Source of the DNA: Patagioenas fasciata
Taxonomy: Eukaryota; Chordata; Aves; Columbiformes; Columbidae
NCBI RefSeq assembly: GCF_037038585.1
Contig: NC_092521.1
Location: 69,492,898 to 69,556,897, forward strand
Length of the DNA: 64,000 nucleotides
Reading direction: 5' to 3'
The notes under the pieces were generated by a model, which was not told where the DNA came from, ran no database searches, and saw only the letters and a program-made list of their open reading frames with translations. The position numbers were made by a program, and so were the translations under genes. Position 1 is the stretch's first letter. Each line of letters starts with the position of its first letter. Below are positions 40,451 through 52,100 of the stretch, one piece after another.

Positions 40451-41425
40451 GTCATAGAAGTGTTGAGTTTTAGGGACCTCTGGAGGTTGTCTACTTCAGC
40501 CACTGCCAGAGCACTGTCTACTTCAATCACTTAGAAGTACATGTTTCCAACACTGGAGGAGATTTTAGAAGTGGTTTTATGTAGCTAAATAAGAAAACCC
40601 TTCAAAAATTGTCATCATCTCCAAAAATAGCTTGTTCCAGTGCTGCACTACTCTCTTAGTGAAGAAATTGTTCCTTATGTGCTGTCTGAACCTCTCAAGT
40701 TGTAGGCTTTGGTAATTTCCTGTTACTTTTTACTGTCTGACATTTCTGAGAAGAGGTTGGTTACTTTGGCTTTTAACTCTTTAATGCAGTTGTAGGCTAT
40801 TAGCAAATTACCCCTTAGTCTTCTCTTCATTAGTCTAAGACACAGCTTCTGAGGAGCAGCTCTAGGAACCAACATCTTGATGGCAACCTACTGGACCCTC
40901 TACAGTTCCTCAGCATCTTTCTTGAACTGGGAAGCTGAAAAGAAGAGATGATATTCCAACCGCAGTCTCAACAGCAATGACAGCAAAGCTTCACCTCATG
41001 AAGCCCAGCACAAGTTTCTGTATTGGCAATGACAACACAGAGTTGGCTCATGTTTATCCATGTTCGCTGCATCCCCCTGGTCCTTTTTTGCAGGGCTGCT
41101 CCCCAGCCGATTGCCTTCCAGCTGTGCAGATGCATGGGGTCACCTCATCCCCAGTGCAATATTTTGTGCTTTTTGTTGAGTTTCTTGAGGCTTCTGCTGG
41201 TTGGTCACAAGTTTCTCAAGGTCTTTCTGGACTGAACCTCCTTATAGATCTGCTGAGAGTGTGCTCTGCTGCTATCAAATCTGCTGATGAAGATACTGAA
41301 CAAAATAGACCCTACCACTTTGCTATGGCATACTCTGCTTCTTAAACATCAGCTCAGCATCAAACTATTTTTTTTCCTTTGAACTTGTGGTGCAGCCAAT
41401 TTACAATCTAGGACTGATACCAGAG
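40451..41425 (-). mobile_element. Old, degraded CR1 LINE
   Basis: On the minus strand this follows the 3' third of a CR1 element. The plus strand begins with a tail motif (tcatagaagtg, then gggacctctggagg). It then runs through the C-terminal domain equivalents (cttgttccagtgctgcacta, then tcttgaactgggaagctga) and continues into reverse transcriptase-equivalent sequence with stops and indels. There is no open frame. It is clearly older than the copies at 24, 61 and 63 kb. The 5' limit is approximate. Confidence 0.8.
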
Positions 41426-44189
41426 CCAGTTAAAATACTGTTTGTGTATTGTCTTTGTCTGTAGTACAATAGTGACATGTCAATTGTATCAGATGTAAGT
41501 CACACAACATTCAAATCTGAAAAGTAACTGGAGTGGTTTTGATTGCAGGTGAATATCTTTGAGTTTCACTATTTTCCCAGGTTTTTTAATCCTCTATTAA
41601 GTTAGTTTACATCTGAAATAGTATTGATTAAAGTTACTCCAGTAAAACTTCTTTGGTGTGCTTGTTTTTAGATGCCTGTCCAGATGTTTCCCAGGACTGC
41701 TGTGATGAGGCTGGCAAGGAGATGAAGCATTTCTTACTGATTTTAAATAACATGAAGATGCAGTGAGAGTTAGCAAGAAGAAGAGATATTTCAGAGATAA
41801 GAAACTCAGATAACCCTCTGTTCCACTTTTGCCAGAATGTCTAACTGTGCTATTTCTTCTTCTTTAGTCTAATGTTGTTGTGACAAATTATTATACTAAG
41901 CAGGATGCTGATGTCCCATTTAACATCTTTATTTGTCAGTAACACACAGAAGTCTCAAAACTAATGGCCCTATTTTTTTCCTCATATTGGCTGTGTTTTT
42001 CACAAAAGGTAACTATGAACTGCAGAAATACTTGTATTTGTAGTATTTAGTATCGATGCAAACACTGTTCAGAAAAATTGTGTATCCACGTTCCCATTTT
42101 TTTCTGTACTTCTACCTGTCCTTAAAAAAATTGCAAACTATTAGTGTACGAGTAACTTCCATGAAACTAAAGATAGTCATTTAGATCTCAAAAAAAAAAA
42201 TTTAGTGGGATAGTTATTTCTCCTAAAGTATAGTGCTTTTCTGAAATAAACTTACATTAAAGTGGTGGCTTTTCTCCCCCATATCTTTCAGTGTACTTTC
42301 AGACTCCTGTCTGCTAATTTGAGTGACACAAATACACTTTTACTGTGCTTTATTCCCATTTGCCCTGCAGAAGTACCACTGCTGAGAGACGCTTTCATTT
42401 CTTTTTCTCATATTTTTATCAACAGAATTGTTTGTTAAGAACCATTCACAGAACATATCAAAGGAAAATGAGAGGATAACTGTCATGGAAAGCACAATCA
42501 GAGACCTTCAGGCTACACAGTAATACCTGAGGACCAGATTTGGCAAAAAGCATTTATGACTAATGAATATTCCTGAAAAAGAACCCAACAGGCTTATGAA
42601 GAATTGAACAAGGAAAGGAGCAGAAAGATTATTTGCAAACCAAACAAGTCTGCAATGCATTTATGGAGATATAATACACAAAGCTAGTCAAAGAACAGCA
42701 AACGGCAGAATTTATCAAAATTTAATTTCTTCACAGATCTGGATGAGAAATTTAAACAATGCAATCCATAGTGAGTAGATGCACATTTGACCTTTGTAGG
42801 TAGTTAAAAGCAAACCATTCCAGTGTCAAGATGTTGTGCTAACTTTTTGTCAGCATTTTATAGTGCTACTACATGACATACATCTAAATTTCATTGACTG
42901 GGCATCTTTCAGTAGAAAACTACTTCCCTGGAAGTTGTTTAATCAGCTCACAGATGAAACAGTGCACTATAAATGTTTTCAGTTTCTTTGCATCCTTCTC
43001 TGCATAGTGAGTACTTTTCTCATCAAAATCAGGGAACTTGATCTCTTAACAGTATTGGTGCTCTCTTTGCCTTTCCTCACCCAACCCACCTTAGCATCCT
43101 GCTTTAACCTCACAAATGATTCAAAGGAGAATGAGGAAATATTAGGCTCCCGGAGTAAAACTTCTGAAGAGTAGGCATTTAGTAAAATGCATTGAGAATT
43201 CATTTTTAAGGACATTTGTAGACCTGAACTATTCACAGAGGAAGTCAGTCTTTTCTGTTCAGTTTTTAAGTGACTTTCTATTATATAATAACTACAAGCT
43301 GGCCCTCAAGAATAGAGATTCAAAGAACTTGGCTGCTGTTGGTGTGTTCTGCCAGAGAGCTTGTCACAGCAGGTACATGCTTTCAGGCACTGTTAGGAGC
43401 TTGTGATAAAAATTAAATCCTATAGCTCCTGAAGGCTCAGAAAAACAGTGAGATTGGAGGCTGCAGGTATGTACTTCCCCAGAATCAAAACTAAAAATAA
43501 TTAGTAAAAGGAAAGACTTTATTCTTATTGTAAGGAGAAAGGACTATTGGTTTTAAACTTGGACACAACAGTTTGTTCCTAGATGCGTTAAAAGAATTCA
43601 CTCTCTGCAAACAAGGCCTGGAGGTTCATGGCTGTGCTTTACTAGCAAGGGTTCATCATAATAACATTTCTGATAATGTTTCTCATGCCTGGTTCAAGGA
43701 GACATTGGGCTTAATTTGGAAACCTTTTCTGACACTGGTTTCCTGGAATCATAAATAATAATAGAATCAATATTTTGTATTATCTTCTAGCCACAAAACA
43801 TGTGGAAAATACTTGTTATGAAGCAGTGCCTAAAGTGAGTTGAAAGATGAATACTGTACTAGATGGGTTGATAAGAAAGGCAGCATCAAAGATTATGTTT
43901 TCTAAGGATTCTGATTGTTTGTGTCTGATTTTTCACAAGCAATAATGCCATAAGTCTTTCCTCTAGCATTTAAGTGACAGTAAGCTACGTGGAGAGTTTA
44001 CCTCAATAGTATCTCATCAGTATTTGACAGAGCTTTGTGTCTAGGATATTTTCATTAGAAAATTATGTTTTGTAGATCAGGAGTCTTGTTCAAATATAGA
44101 AATCTAATCTGTTAAATTAGGATCCTAATATTGCTGTGTGCATTTTGGAAAACAGCAGTAATACTTGATGACATTCTATTATCCTGGAG
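41426..44189. other. Gene-poor stretch, nothing recognised
   Basis: No exon or interspersed repeat is recognised. The frame at 42836-43174 (plus, 112 codons) and its antisense 42979-43236 show no family features. Confidence 0.5.
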
Positions 44190-44307
44190 GTGTTTAAAAG
44201 ACGTGTAGACAAGGCTCTTAGGGACCCGGTTTAGTGCTAGATTTAGGTTCTTGTTGGACTTGATGACCTTAATGGTCTCCTCCAACCAAAATGATTCTAT
44301 GATTATG
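44190..44307 (+). mobile_element. CR1 3' end fragment
   Basis: On the plus strand the segment reads 'ctggaggtgtttaaaagacg', then 'ttgttggacttgatgacctt', then 'ccaaccaaaatgattctatg'. This is the 3' end of a CR1 element including the terminal ATTCTATG octamer. It is roughly 118 bases long, 5'-truncated, and mildly diverged. Confidence 0.85.
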
Positions 44308-45052
44308 CCAAAGCTGGTATGTTCTTTAGTTTTTAACCATGAGATAACTGAGAAGTGGAACAACTTTCCAAAGGTTGTCATATCAAGATTGTATGGGGTT
44401 TTCTTTTTACCGAATAAAATATGTTCTCTAGTCAGGAAATGAATTAATTTAGGGGTTTCCTCTGGCCTGCATAGCACAATGTAGCTATGGGATCATAGCT
44501 CATTATTTTTGGTCTTATGACCTTTAGATTTCCAGTGTAGATGAACTTATGCAATTGGCAGTATGCCCAGGCCTTCCATGAAGTTCCTTGATGACTTTGA
44601 AATGTGTTGTATGGTAGTCATGGCGAATTCCTCTCAGGGGGTAGTTCTGATATTCACAGTGCCAGCAGTCATAAAATGTTTAAAAATCCTTGGATTGGAT
44701 TGTGTGTTCCTGTAAGTAGGGAGTGGTATAACTTGGTTGAGTGATACAACTTAGTTATGTGAAGTTATCAGTAGACTGACAGCTGTCTGGAAAAAATTCA
44801 CAGAAAGATGGTGACGGATGGGACATATTGCTAACAGACACCTCATTTCTCAGTTTCAAGCCTAAACTGGAGTTATACTCACCTTTCACTCTGCAACCCA
44901 AGTGTGAGCAAAGTGGCCATCCAGCTTTCATCCTCCAGGCTCATGTAGGGGATAATGCAATTGTAAAATGTCTTCTCTGGTTTGTCTTGCTGTTGGTGTC
45001 TGAAACCCAGATTATTCCCATGTGTGGACTGAAATCAAGTTAATCTTATTCA
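44308..45052. other. Gene-poor stretch, nothing recognised
   Basis: Between the CR1 tail and the LTR no exon or repeat is recognised. Confidence 0.5.
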
Positions 45053-45679
45053 TGCAGTTAGAAGCTTTCCACCCTGGGATAAGGTTAATGTTTTTTCCAA
45101 GTAGCTTTTCAGTGTTTGGGATCTGGTATGAAAATAACGTAACAATTCCTTGATATCTTGGCGTTTGACAAGGAGACGAAGCACTTTCCAACTGCCCAGC
45201 TGCAGGCGCAAGATAGCACCAGGGATGAGCAAGCACAGGACAGCTTACCCAAGCTGGGCAACAAGGAGTGTTCCATACTGTGAACATCATGCTCCATATA
45301 TAAGCAGGAAGCTGCCAGGAGTACTCTCTTTACTCAATGGCCACCATTCAGAAGGGCTGACGCTTCTATTCCTGCTCCTGACACCCATTCTCATCTCGGT
45401 GTTTTTTACTTGACTTGTACTGTCCAGCCTCTGGCCTTCATTGCTGGGAGCACACATGTCAGTGTTTAAATATTGCTCTGTGTATTTGAACAGCTTGGTA
45501 TATTTTACGATATTCACATTATTATTCACTCTTATTTTATTATTGTTTTATTAAATCTGGTTTCTTTTCAAGCCACAAGTCTTTCCTCTTTTTCCCATCC
45601 TTCTCCACCTTGGGGAAGGAAAGGCAAGTGAGAGCAGCTGTTTACTGGTTTAGCTGCCACCCAGAGCTATATGGTAACA
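45053..45679 (+). mobile_element. Solo LTR, avian ERVL type
   Basis: The order of landmarks matches a widespread avian ERVL-type LTR. It opens with TG, followed by 'accctgggataaggttaatg'. A U3 part ends in 'atcatgctccatatataagc', which includes the TATA box (about 45293). An R/U5 part has a TTATTAAATCTG polyadenylation-region block (about 45548). The 3' part contains 'gtgagagcagctgtttactg' and 'gtttagctgcc', and the element ends near AACA. No internal retroviral genes follow, so it is a solo LTR. No target duplication is visible, and several substitutions and indels imply considerable age. The family call comes from remembered consensus, and both ends are approximate. Confidence 0.75.
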
Positions 45680-46931
45680 CCATAAAAACAGAAGTGAAGG
45701 AAGACTACTCCTTTTAAAGGAGTCATAATAGCAATTTAGGGTGAGACAGGGAAGATTAAACCTTATACTGTCAAGTTTGCTTGTCCAAAACAAGACACTG
45801 AAATGTGTGTCTGTATGTACATATAGACAAGTAAATAAATAGCTTAGTGTTCAAAAGTGCTGAGCACATTCAGAAGTAATTGAACTCAGTGGGATTACAA
45901 GTGCCTGCTGCCTGCATTACTATTTTAATATCTGTCTTAAAGACTTTAGGAAAATTTAGGATCAGGCTTTTATGCCACCCAGCCATAAACTTTCCTTGTC
46001 AGACTGAGATCACATCCCCAGTTGTCCTCCATCAGCCTAGCCACAGAAATCACAACAGTCACTCTTGTGCTGAAGTTCTGAGAAGGGTCCTTGCCTTCAC
46101 CCTGAGAAGAAAATCTCTGGTCTCTTCAAATATTTGTGTCTCAATCTCAAATATTTGTCAGGCTTTCTGGGACAAGTTGCATTTATAAATGTGAATTGCA
46201 TTAACCTCAGTACAAGATAATTCCTCTGCCTCATCTCTACAATTAAAGCTGCTCTTAAGGGCCAAACAGGATATATGATTTTCCATACTCTGCTGAATTT
46301 CACAGACCAATAGTTTTTCCCATCTTTTGTGCTTTAGTGTGCTAGCAGGTAAAACTGGGCTAACACTGATTTTTGGTGATTTTTTTTTTCCCTGACATTT
46401 TAATAAAATGATAATTTTAATAATATGTGGAAACCTAGGTCCCAGCACACTGTGTAGGCAAGTCTCAGCTGAGCAGTAGGAACATGGGTGATGTCTGGCT
46501 GGTACAGCTGTTGTGGGTCACCCAAAGGCACTGTTAGGGACACAAGCCCCAAACAGCCTGATACCAACCCGAGGAGAGCCAGATTTTCAACCTTTGATGG
46601 GAGGAGGGTGTGGGGAAGATCAAGTGAGACACTGAGTATTTTAATTTTTTAATGTTTTCATCTCAATTCTCAGTCTGACATCTCCTTTCTGAGGTTTCAA
46701 GCCACTGCACTAGTCAGATGAACTGTAACTTGGGGTATGGGACCTAGTGCCTGTTAAAACTAATTCCCTTTACCATCATCATCAGTTAACCCTGAGTAAT
46801 GTCAGACAGAAATGCAAAGACGTCCAACCATTTTCTGTTACTCAGTACAGATGAGTTCAGAGGAACTGCTAATGACATCTTCAGGCTGTGCAGAAGAAAC
46901 TCGAGCTACCCAAAACGTAAAAACCTTCCTC
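45680..46931. other. Gene-poor stretch with a possible ancient repeat
   Basis: No exon is recognised. The segment around 45855-45900 (gtgctgagcacattcagaag, then actcagtgggatt) recalls an old repeat seen in many reptile and bird genomes. This is weak. The frames at 45880-46188 and 46158-46448 are not recognisable. Confidence 0.4.
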
Positions 46932-47175
46932 TGGGTTACATACATAGAGCACTCAGTTTAAGAGCCTTTCCCCCAATAGCTGTTGCTTGTAGAGGCCAAG
47001 TAACTGGTGCTTTCTGTCACTAGGTCACTCAGCTCTTTAGATGGGAGGGGATGTGGGTTACATACATAGAGCACTCAGTTTAAGAGCCTTTCCCCCAATA
47101 GCTGTTGCTTGTAGAGGCCAAGTAACTGGTGCTTTCTGTCACTAGGTCACTCAGCTCTTTAGATGGGAGGGGATG
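46932..47175. repeat. Perfect tandem duplication, 2 x 122 bp
   Basis: Copy 1 (46932-47053) and copy 2 (47054-47175) are identical base for base. Each starts TGGGTTACATACATAGAG and ends GGGAGGGGATG. A further TGGGTTA (47176-47182) begins a third unit before the sequence diverges. The 7-base direct repeat at the junctions fits replication slippage or unequal exchange. Absence of any mismatch means the event is very recent or an assembly artefact. Confidence 0.97.
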
Positions 47176-47182
47176 TGGGTTA

Positions 47183-48738
47183 GAGAATGCAATGGGTACG
47201 TTCTCCAACGTGACAGCACTGTCAGCTTTGCTAGCAGCCTGACACAGAGGATGTACTGCAGGCGCTGCCCTTGTCACTTGGCTAATTTCTGTCTTCTAGT
47301 ATTATTGACTAATTTTCCCAGCACAAAGCAGTTTGCTGTAGGATGCTGATCTTATCAATCTTATAAATATCTAGTATGTAATGAAGCAAATGTTATTGAG
47401 GCTTTTCAGGTTTTGAATTTTACTTCCTGTTTCAGGCCATGGGGGACTTGCTAAGTGGGGATTAAGCCTTCTGCTTTATGTGACATCCCACTGAAAGTGA
47501 TGTCCATTCCTCATCCTAGCAAATGAAAGGAACCCCAAATCTGTTGCGAGGTTCTGTGTGCTCGGTGAGCGCCTCCTGAAGGGACAATGGCTCGCAGGTC
47601 AGGGGAGCTGTGTCTCAGGAATAAGATCAGTTCAGAGTGGCTGCAGTTGCACTTTAAAATAAAAATTTTAAAGAATCTTTTAAAATAGAGGAAAACAGAT
47701 TTTGCCAAAGAGAGTCACTTCTTCAACTTGTTTGAAAACCTAAATTAAGTAGCTCATTCAACAATAGGTATTATGACATCAGTGTGTACAGTTTTGCCAC
47801 ATACGCTTTTCATACATAGATTTGCTGTTAAGCTCAGAATGGGGAATGGAGTCACTTTTACTAAATTAACATTATTATATTTATTATAGTAGTTATATAT
47901 AGTAGCACAAGTGTACTAATGTTGTTAGCTCACGAATGCCAAGACTCACCCAAGATTTAGAGTCCTGGCTGTGGATTTAGGGATAGTGGATCTAAGAAAG
48001 GAGTTTTCTCAAAATATTCCAATTTTCTGTGGCATTTCCTAAATCGATGGCTTTATCCTGGCTGCAAACATAGCTTGGAAACATGGGACAGAGCTGTGCA
48101 TTATGGGGATAAAGCTCTGTTCAACATATTCTCTGACTGCATCTGGCAGCATAGTTCTTCTGCATTCCCCAGCATCACTCATCACTTTCTGATTCTTTCT
48201 ATTGACATCAGCTGCACCAGGATTTGGAAAGCTTTCAGGGCTGATTATTGCGTTTATTCAAGCCAAAGATGATTGTTTTTCATTATTCTGTTAGGATGTG
48301 GCATGACAGTTATGACAAATACTGTGACAACTAGGTCTCTCTTGTTATTTGAACAGATTTCGTTCTTAATAGAAGGTGACAAACCTCCTTCATCTTTCCA
48401 TTCTTTGCAATGCAGCAATGAATATCAGTAATTTAAAAGAATTAGTACTTTTCTAATTTTAGAAAGTGTCACTTGATATATAAACCAAACTTTTCTGGTT
48501 TATCTTGGGCTTCTACTTTAAGAACAGAACCTGTTTCAGTACCTAGCAATACAAAGAAGCACTGCTAGCTATTTTGTGAAAAGTTATCATAAAAGGGAAT
48601 AATATACAGATCTTTGAGGTATATACATAGTAATACTTCATTCCTTTCTATGCTATAAATAGCCCTGCTTCCAATATTTTATACGCCTGCTTTGAAACTG
48701 CTGAATGGCATTAGTCTTCCGGGAGCACGAGTGTGATC
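47183..48738. other. Gene-poor stretch, nothing recognised
   Basis: No exon or interspersed repeat is recognised. Confidence 0.5.
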
Positions 48739-48800
48739 TACTGAGCAAAGCACAGGACTGAGAGAAGGGAAATTTATACTGTAGCTCTGTTTGTGTTGGT
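48739..48800 (+). mobile_element. MIR-like SINE, 5' part (weak)
   Basis: The stretch 'actgagcaaagcacaggact', then 'gagagaagggaaat', then 'actgtagctctgt' follows the 5' portion of MIR-type SINEs (agcaCaGGACTgggag..., then ...agCTCTGc). It is diverged, its ends are unclear, and no intact A or B box is preserved. Confidence 0.4.
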
Positions 48801-49094
48801 GTCTAAATCATTCAATCTGATCAACTCAAAGGCAGTTTGGTTACATACAATGGTATCTTAGCCATACCTCATGGCTTTCCAGTGTAAAAAACAGAGTAGA
48901 AACAAAACTCATTATCTTATTGACCAAAATATTATTTGGTCCTTATGAAAGATAAGTAATATGTGCTCCAGAGAAAGGTGCAAGAATAAAGGATACTAAA
49001 GCAAAGAGATTTTGAAATAATCATTTGAAATTTCCAGCTGCTGCTCTTTTTTGCCTCATATTAAGGCTGGTTTATGCTGTGGAGTACCAAGGCT

Positions 49095-49185
49095 TTAAAT
49101 ATCTTCTGAATGTTAAGCTTTGTGCAGTATTTTGATAACTTCATTTGACAAGCGCTATATAAGCCAAAGTATTATTATTATTAAT
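49095..49185 (+). mobile_element. MIR-like SINE, 3' end
   Basis: This segment contains 'gacaagcgctatataagcc' followed by 'aaagtattattattatta'. That matches the conserved 3' tail of MIR/CORE-type SINEs as found in archosaurs and turtles, including the trailing ATT repeat. It is about 300 bases from the possible 5' part at 48.74 kb. The two may be pieces of separate insertions. Confidence 0.55.
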
Positions 49186-52100
49186 TGCTTTATTATACAG
49201 TACTCATAGGTGTTGAAGAATATGAATGTTAGGGGGTGGGAGGTTTGGCAGCCATAGGCCTAGCAGGGTCTACACAACCTGGAATGACAGGCTTGGAGGT
49301 TTTTTAATTTTTCTGAGTGTTGTTTGAAGAAATACACATTTCAAGGGTTTCACTTTTCAAGTTCCTACAGCATGAAAGAGATTTCCTTCTGTATCCTTGA
49401 GATGATAAGTGCAACCATCTCTTTCTCCCCACTAGAAAAGCAGAAAGTAGACAAAGAGAGACTGGCTGCATCTATTGCTACCATGAAGCTGTCTCTGACC
49501 TTTGAAAAGTTTTTTGTTTTTTTTTTTCTTGCTGTCTTATGTAACAATAAGGATCCATGCTTGTATTTTGTCACATTGTCCTACCTGAACTTACCGATGA
49601 GTAAACTCATGTGGGAACTTCAAAATGTCAGATAAGTCCTGGTTCTGCATTACGCAGAATTTTTTCCATTCACAGGATGAATGGAAGTTTGCAAAAATAG
49701 AACAAAAGATATATCTGCTAAGCCTTTGCTATTTTATTAAGAGTCACAAAAAAATATGCGTATCTCTCCTGTGATAAACAGCCTGTCCTGCTCCTGAATG
49801 TCAACTTTACCGTTGACTCAGTAGAAGTGGTGTGGTCCTGACCCTGATTCCCTCTCCTCCCCTGAATCCATTAATTTGCACATTCTCAGGAAAGAGGCAA
49901 TTGTTCTTCTGACTTTTTCCTTTTAGCTTTCTTAACAGTTTGCCAGGAGTGCTAAGAAATTATTTTTGCCTTCCACAACCCCTTTTTTTTAATCCCTGAA
50001 AGCCGTCACGTATTTTTGTAGTATCCCTAATCTGTGATGGTCTGCAAAGCGTGAAACTTGAGTTTAGGAAAAATAATCTCTTGTATGGTAGGTGCATAGC
50101 ATGAGAAATGAGGCACCAGGGCTGATGGCTGGAGGTCTGGATCTACTTAGGCTGAATCCTTCCTTGAATTCCTGCACACAAGGGCAGTGATGCTGTTAGT
50201 TTTGTCATTATGATCCATGCATAAATAAATGGTGCATGTCAATGCAGCTCACAGTAGTTAGGAAGTGATTGCCCTTCTTAGCAAGAAATGGTTAAGAAAA
50301 ATCAGTGGTTGCTTTTCTAACTTTTGTTGTGCTTTATGCTTGGAAGATTGTTCATTGTTATCAAAGGCAAGGTCTTGATTCAAAGAGACTTATTGTCCGT
50401 GTATGACCTAATTAGAATTAAGCTTCTAGTCATACATATTTCATAAATAAATTCAACGATTTTCACATTCTGTTCTTCAACTGTTGGATATCTATCCTGA
50501 GTCTAAAACATAGGGAATGTATTATTGAAAATAAATTATTTTCTTTGCCAATAACAGTTTTGCAAACATTGGCATAGTGCTCTCTTTTGCTGCAAGTTAA
50601 TGTCTCTTTTTATTAACCACGCTAAAAATCAGAATGTGGATGAGTGACATTTTCTTTATTTACACACAGTTTTGATGAACAAAAATGTAGCTTGCTATAA
50701 TTTATAGGATTTGCATGGTATTAGTTCTGATTAGGTGCAGGGGGAGGTATTGATGCCTTTATTAACATTAACTACCATGCACTTGCTATTATCAAGAAAT
50801 TCTTTGAGTACAAACGCGCACAAAAGGCCGCAGTTGTGTCTCATCAAGAGAAGCAGATCATATTTTCAGCCAGTAACTGGCCACAGACTTCTGACTGAAG
50901 AGCTCACATCATGTATATAGAGTGACTTTGGGTGACTTGGCTGCTGCAAAAGTGACAGTAACTTCTCATTACAAATTCATGAATCTCTGATTCTTAAAAA
51001 TGGTGGGCTTTTCATGTTGTCAGCAAACATGCCAAGGTTGCCAGAACAGTGAGACCTCTCTGTCCACAGTTTTGGCTCATTACAGGGAAGTCGAGATAGC
51101 CTTAGGTATGACATTCAAAAACCAATCCCAGAAGTAACTTACTGTTGCTGTGGGTTGTATGTTTTAATTTATATTCATTATATTCAAGTCATAACCTTTA
51201 TGAGATTGACTTGATTTCCACTCTTTGTCTTATTTACAAAGCTTCCCTTTCCTTCTATTTCTTCATTTGCTACTGTCTAAAAGGGCCTTGTAAAGACAAA
51301 AAAAAAATACTGAACACTACCAGCATAACAAATTTCTCAGAGTTGCCTCTCAAGGTCTGACATTAACTCCTTTTGCTTACGTGAGCTGGCAGGTAGATGT
51401 CTCCTTGTTGTTTAAAAGGGAACCTGCTTTGGGTTTCTCCCTGGTCTTCCAATTTTTATGCAAAATTCTCTTACTTCCTTATGCTATTAATATTTTCTAT
51501 GAATTTGAAGGAAGCCAGAAATTGCTCCTTTCATTTCCTTTTCACAAATCCCTTGATTCTTTGTTGTGTCCTATAAATACCATATGACTGTTTCCAGTGC
51601 TCTACCCGGATATTTCAGCCAGCTGAAGAGCTGACTGAGGGCTGCTGCCTGCCAGTCAGATGCTGTAGAAGGATGTGTCCACGTGCCCAGAGACAAGATG
51701 AGAGGCATCCTGGAAGGGTCAAGTGTGCATGTTCACTTTGCCAAGTGTCAACTCCAATTACCAAACGCTACCTCCCAACATTTTAAAAAATGCAGCCCCT
51801 TTTAAAAGTGCATGGAGTACTTCTTAATTGCAGGAAAACTCTCTTTCTTTTAATTTTTTATAAAGTGAAGCATAAAAAATTTAAATGAAAACTTTTAAAG
51901 GGTACAGCTTGAAATGTAAGGAGGTTTTAGAGTGTTGCTGCAGCACACCTGATTCCAATCCCTAACCTGTAAATTGGCACAATTTTATTGTGCAGTAATT
52001 TAATTTCATTTCCATTATATATCTTCTGTTTAGGCTCAACATGAGGTGACTCTTCTTTTATTTGGCTAGGCAATGAAGTACTTGACTGTTACAAACCACA

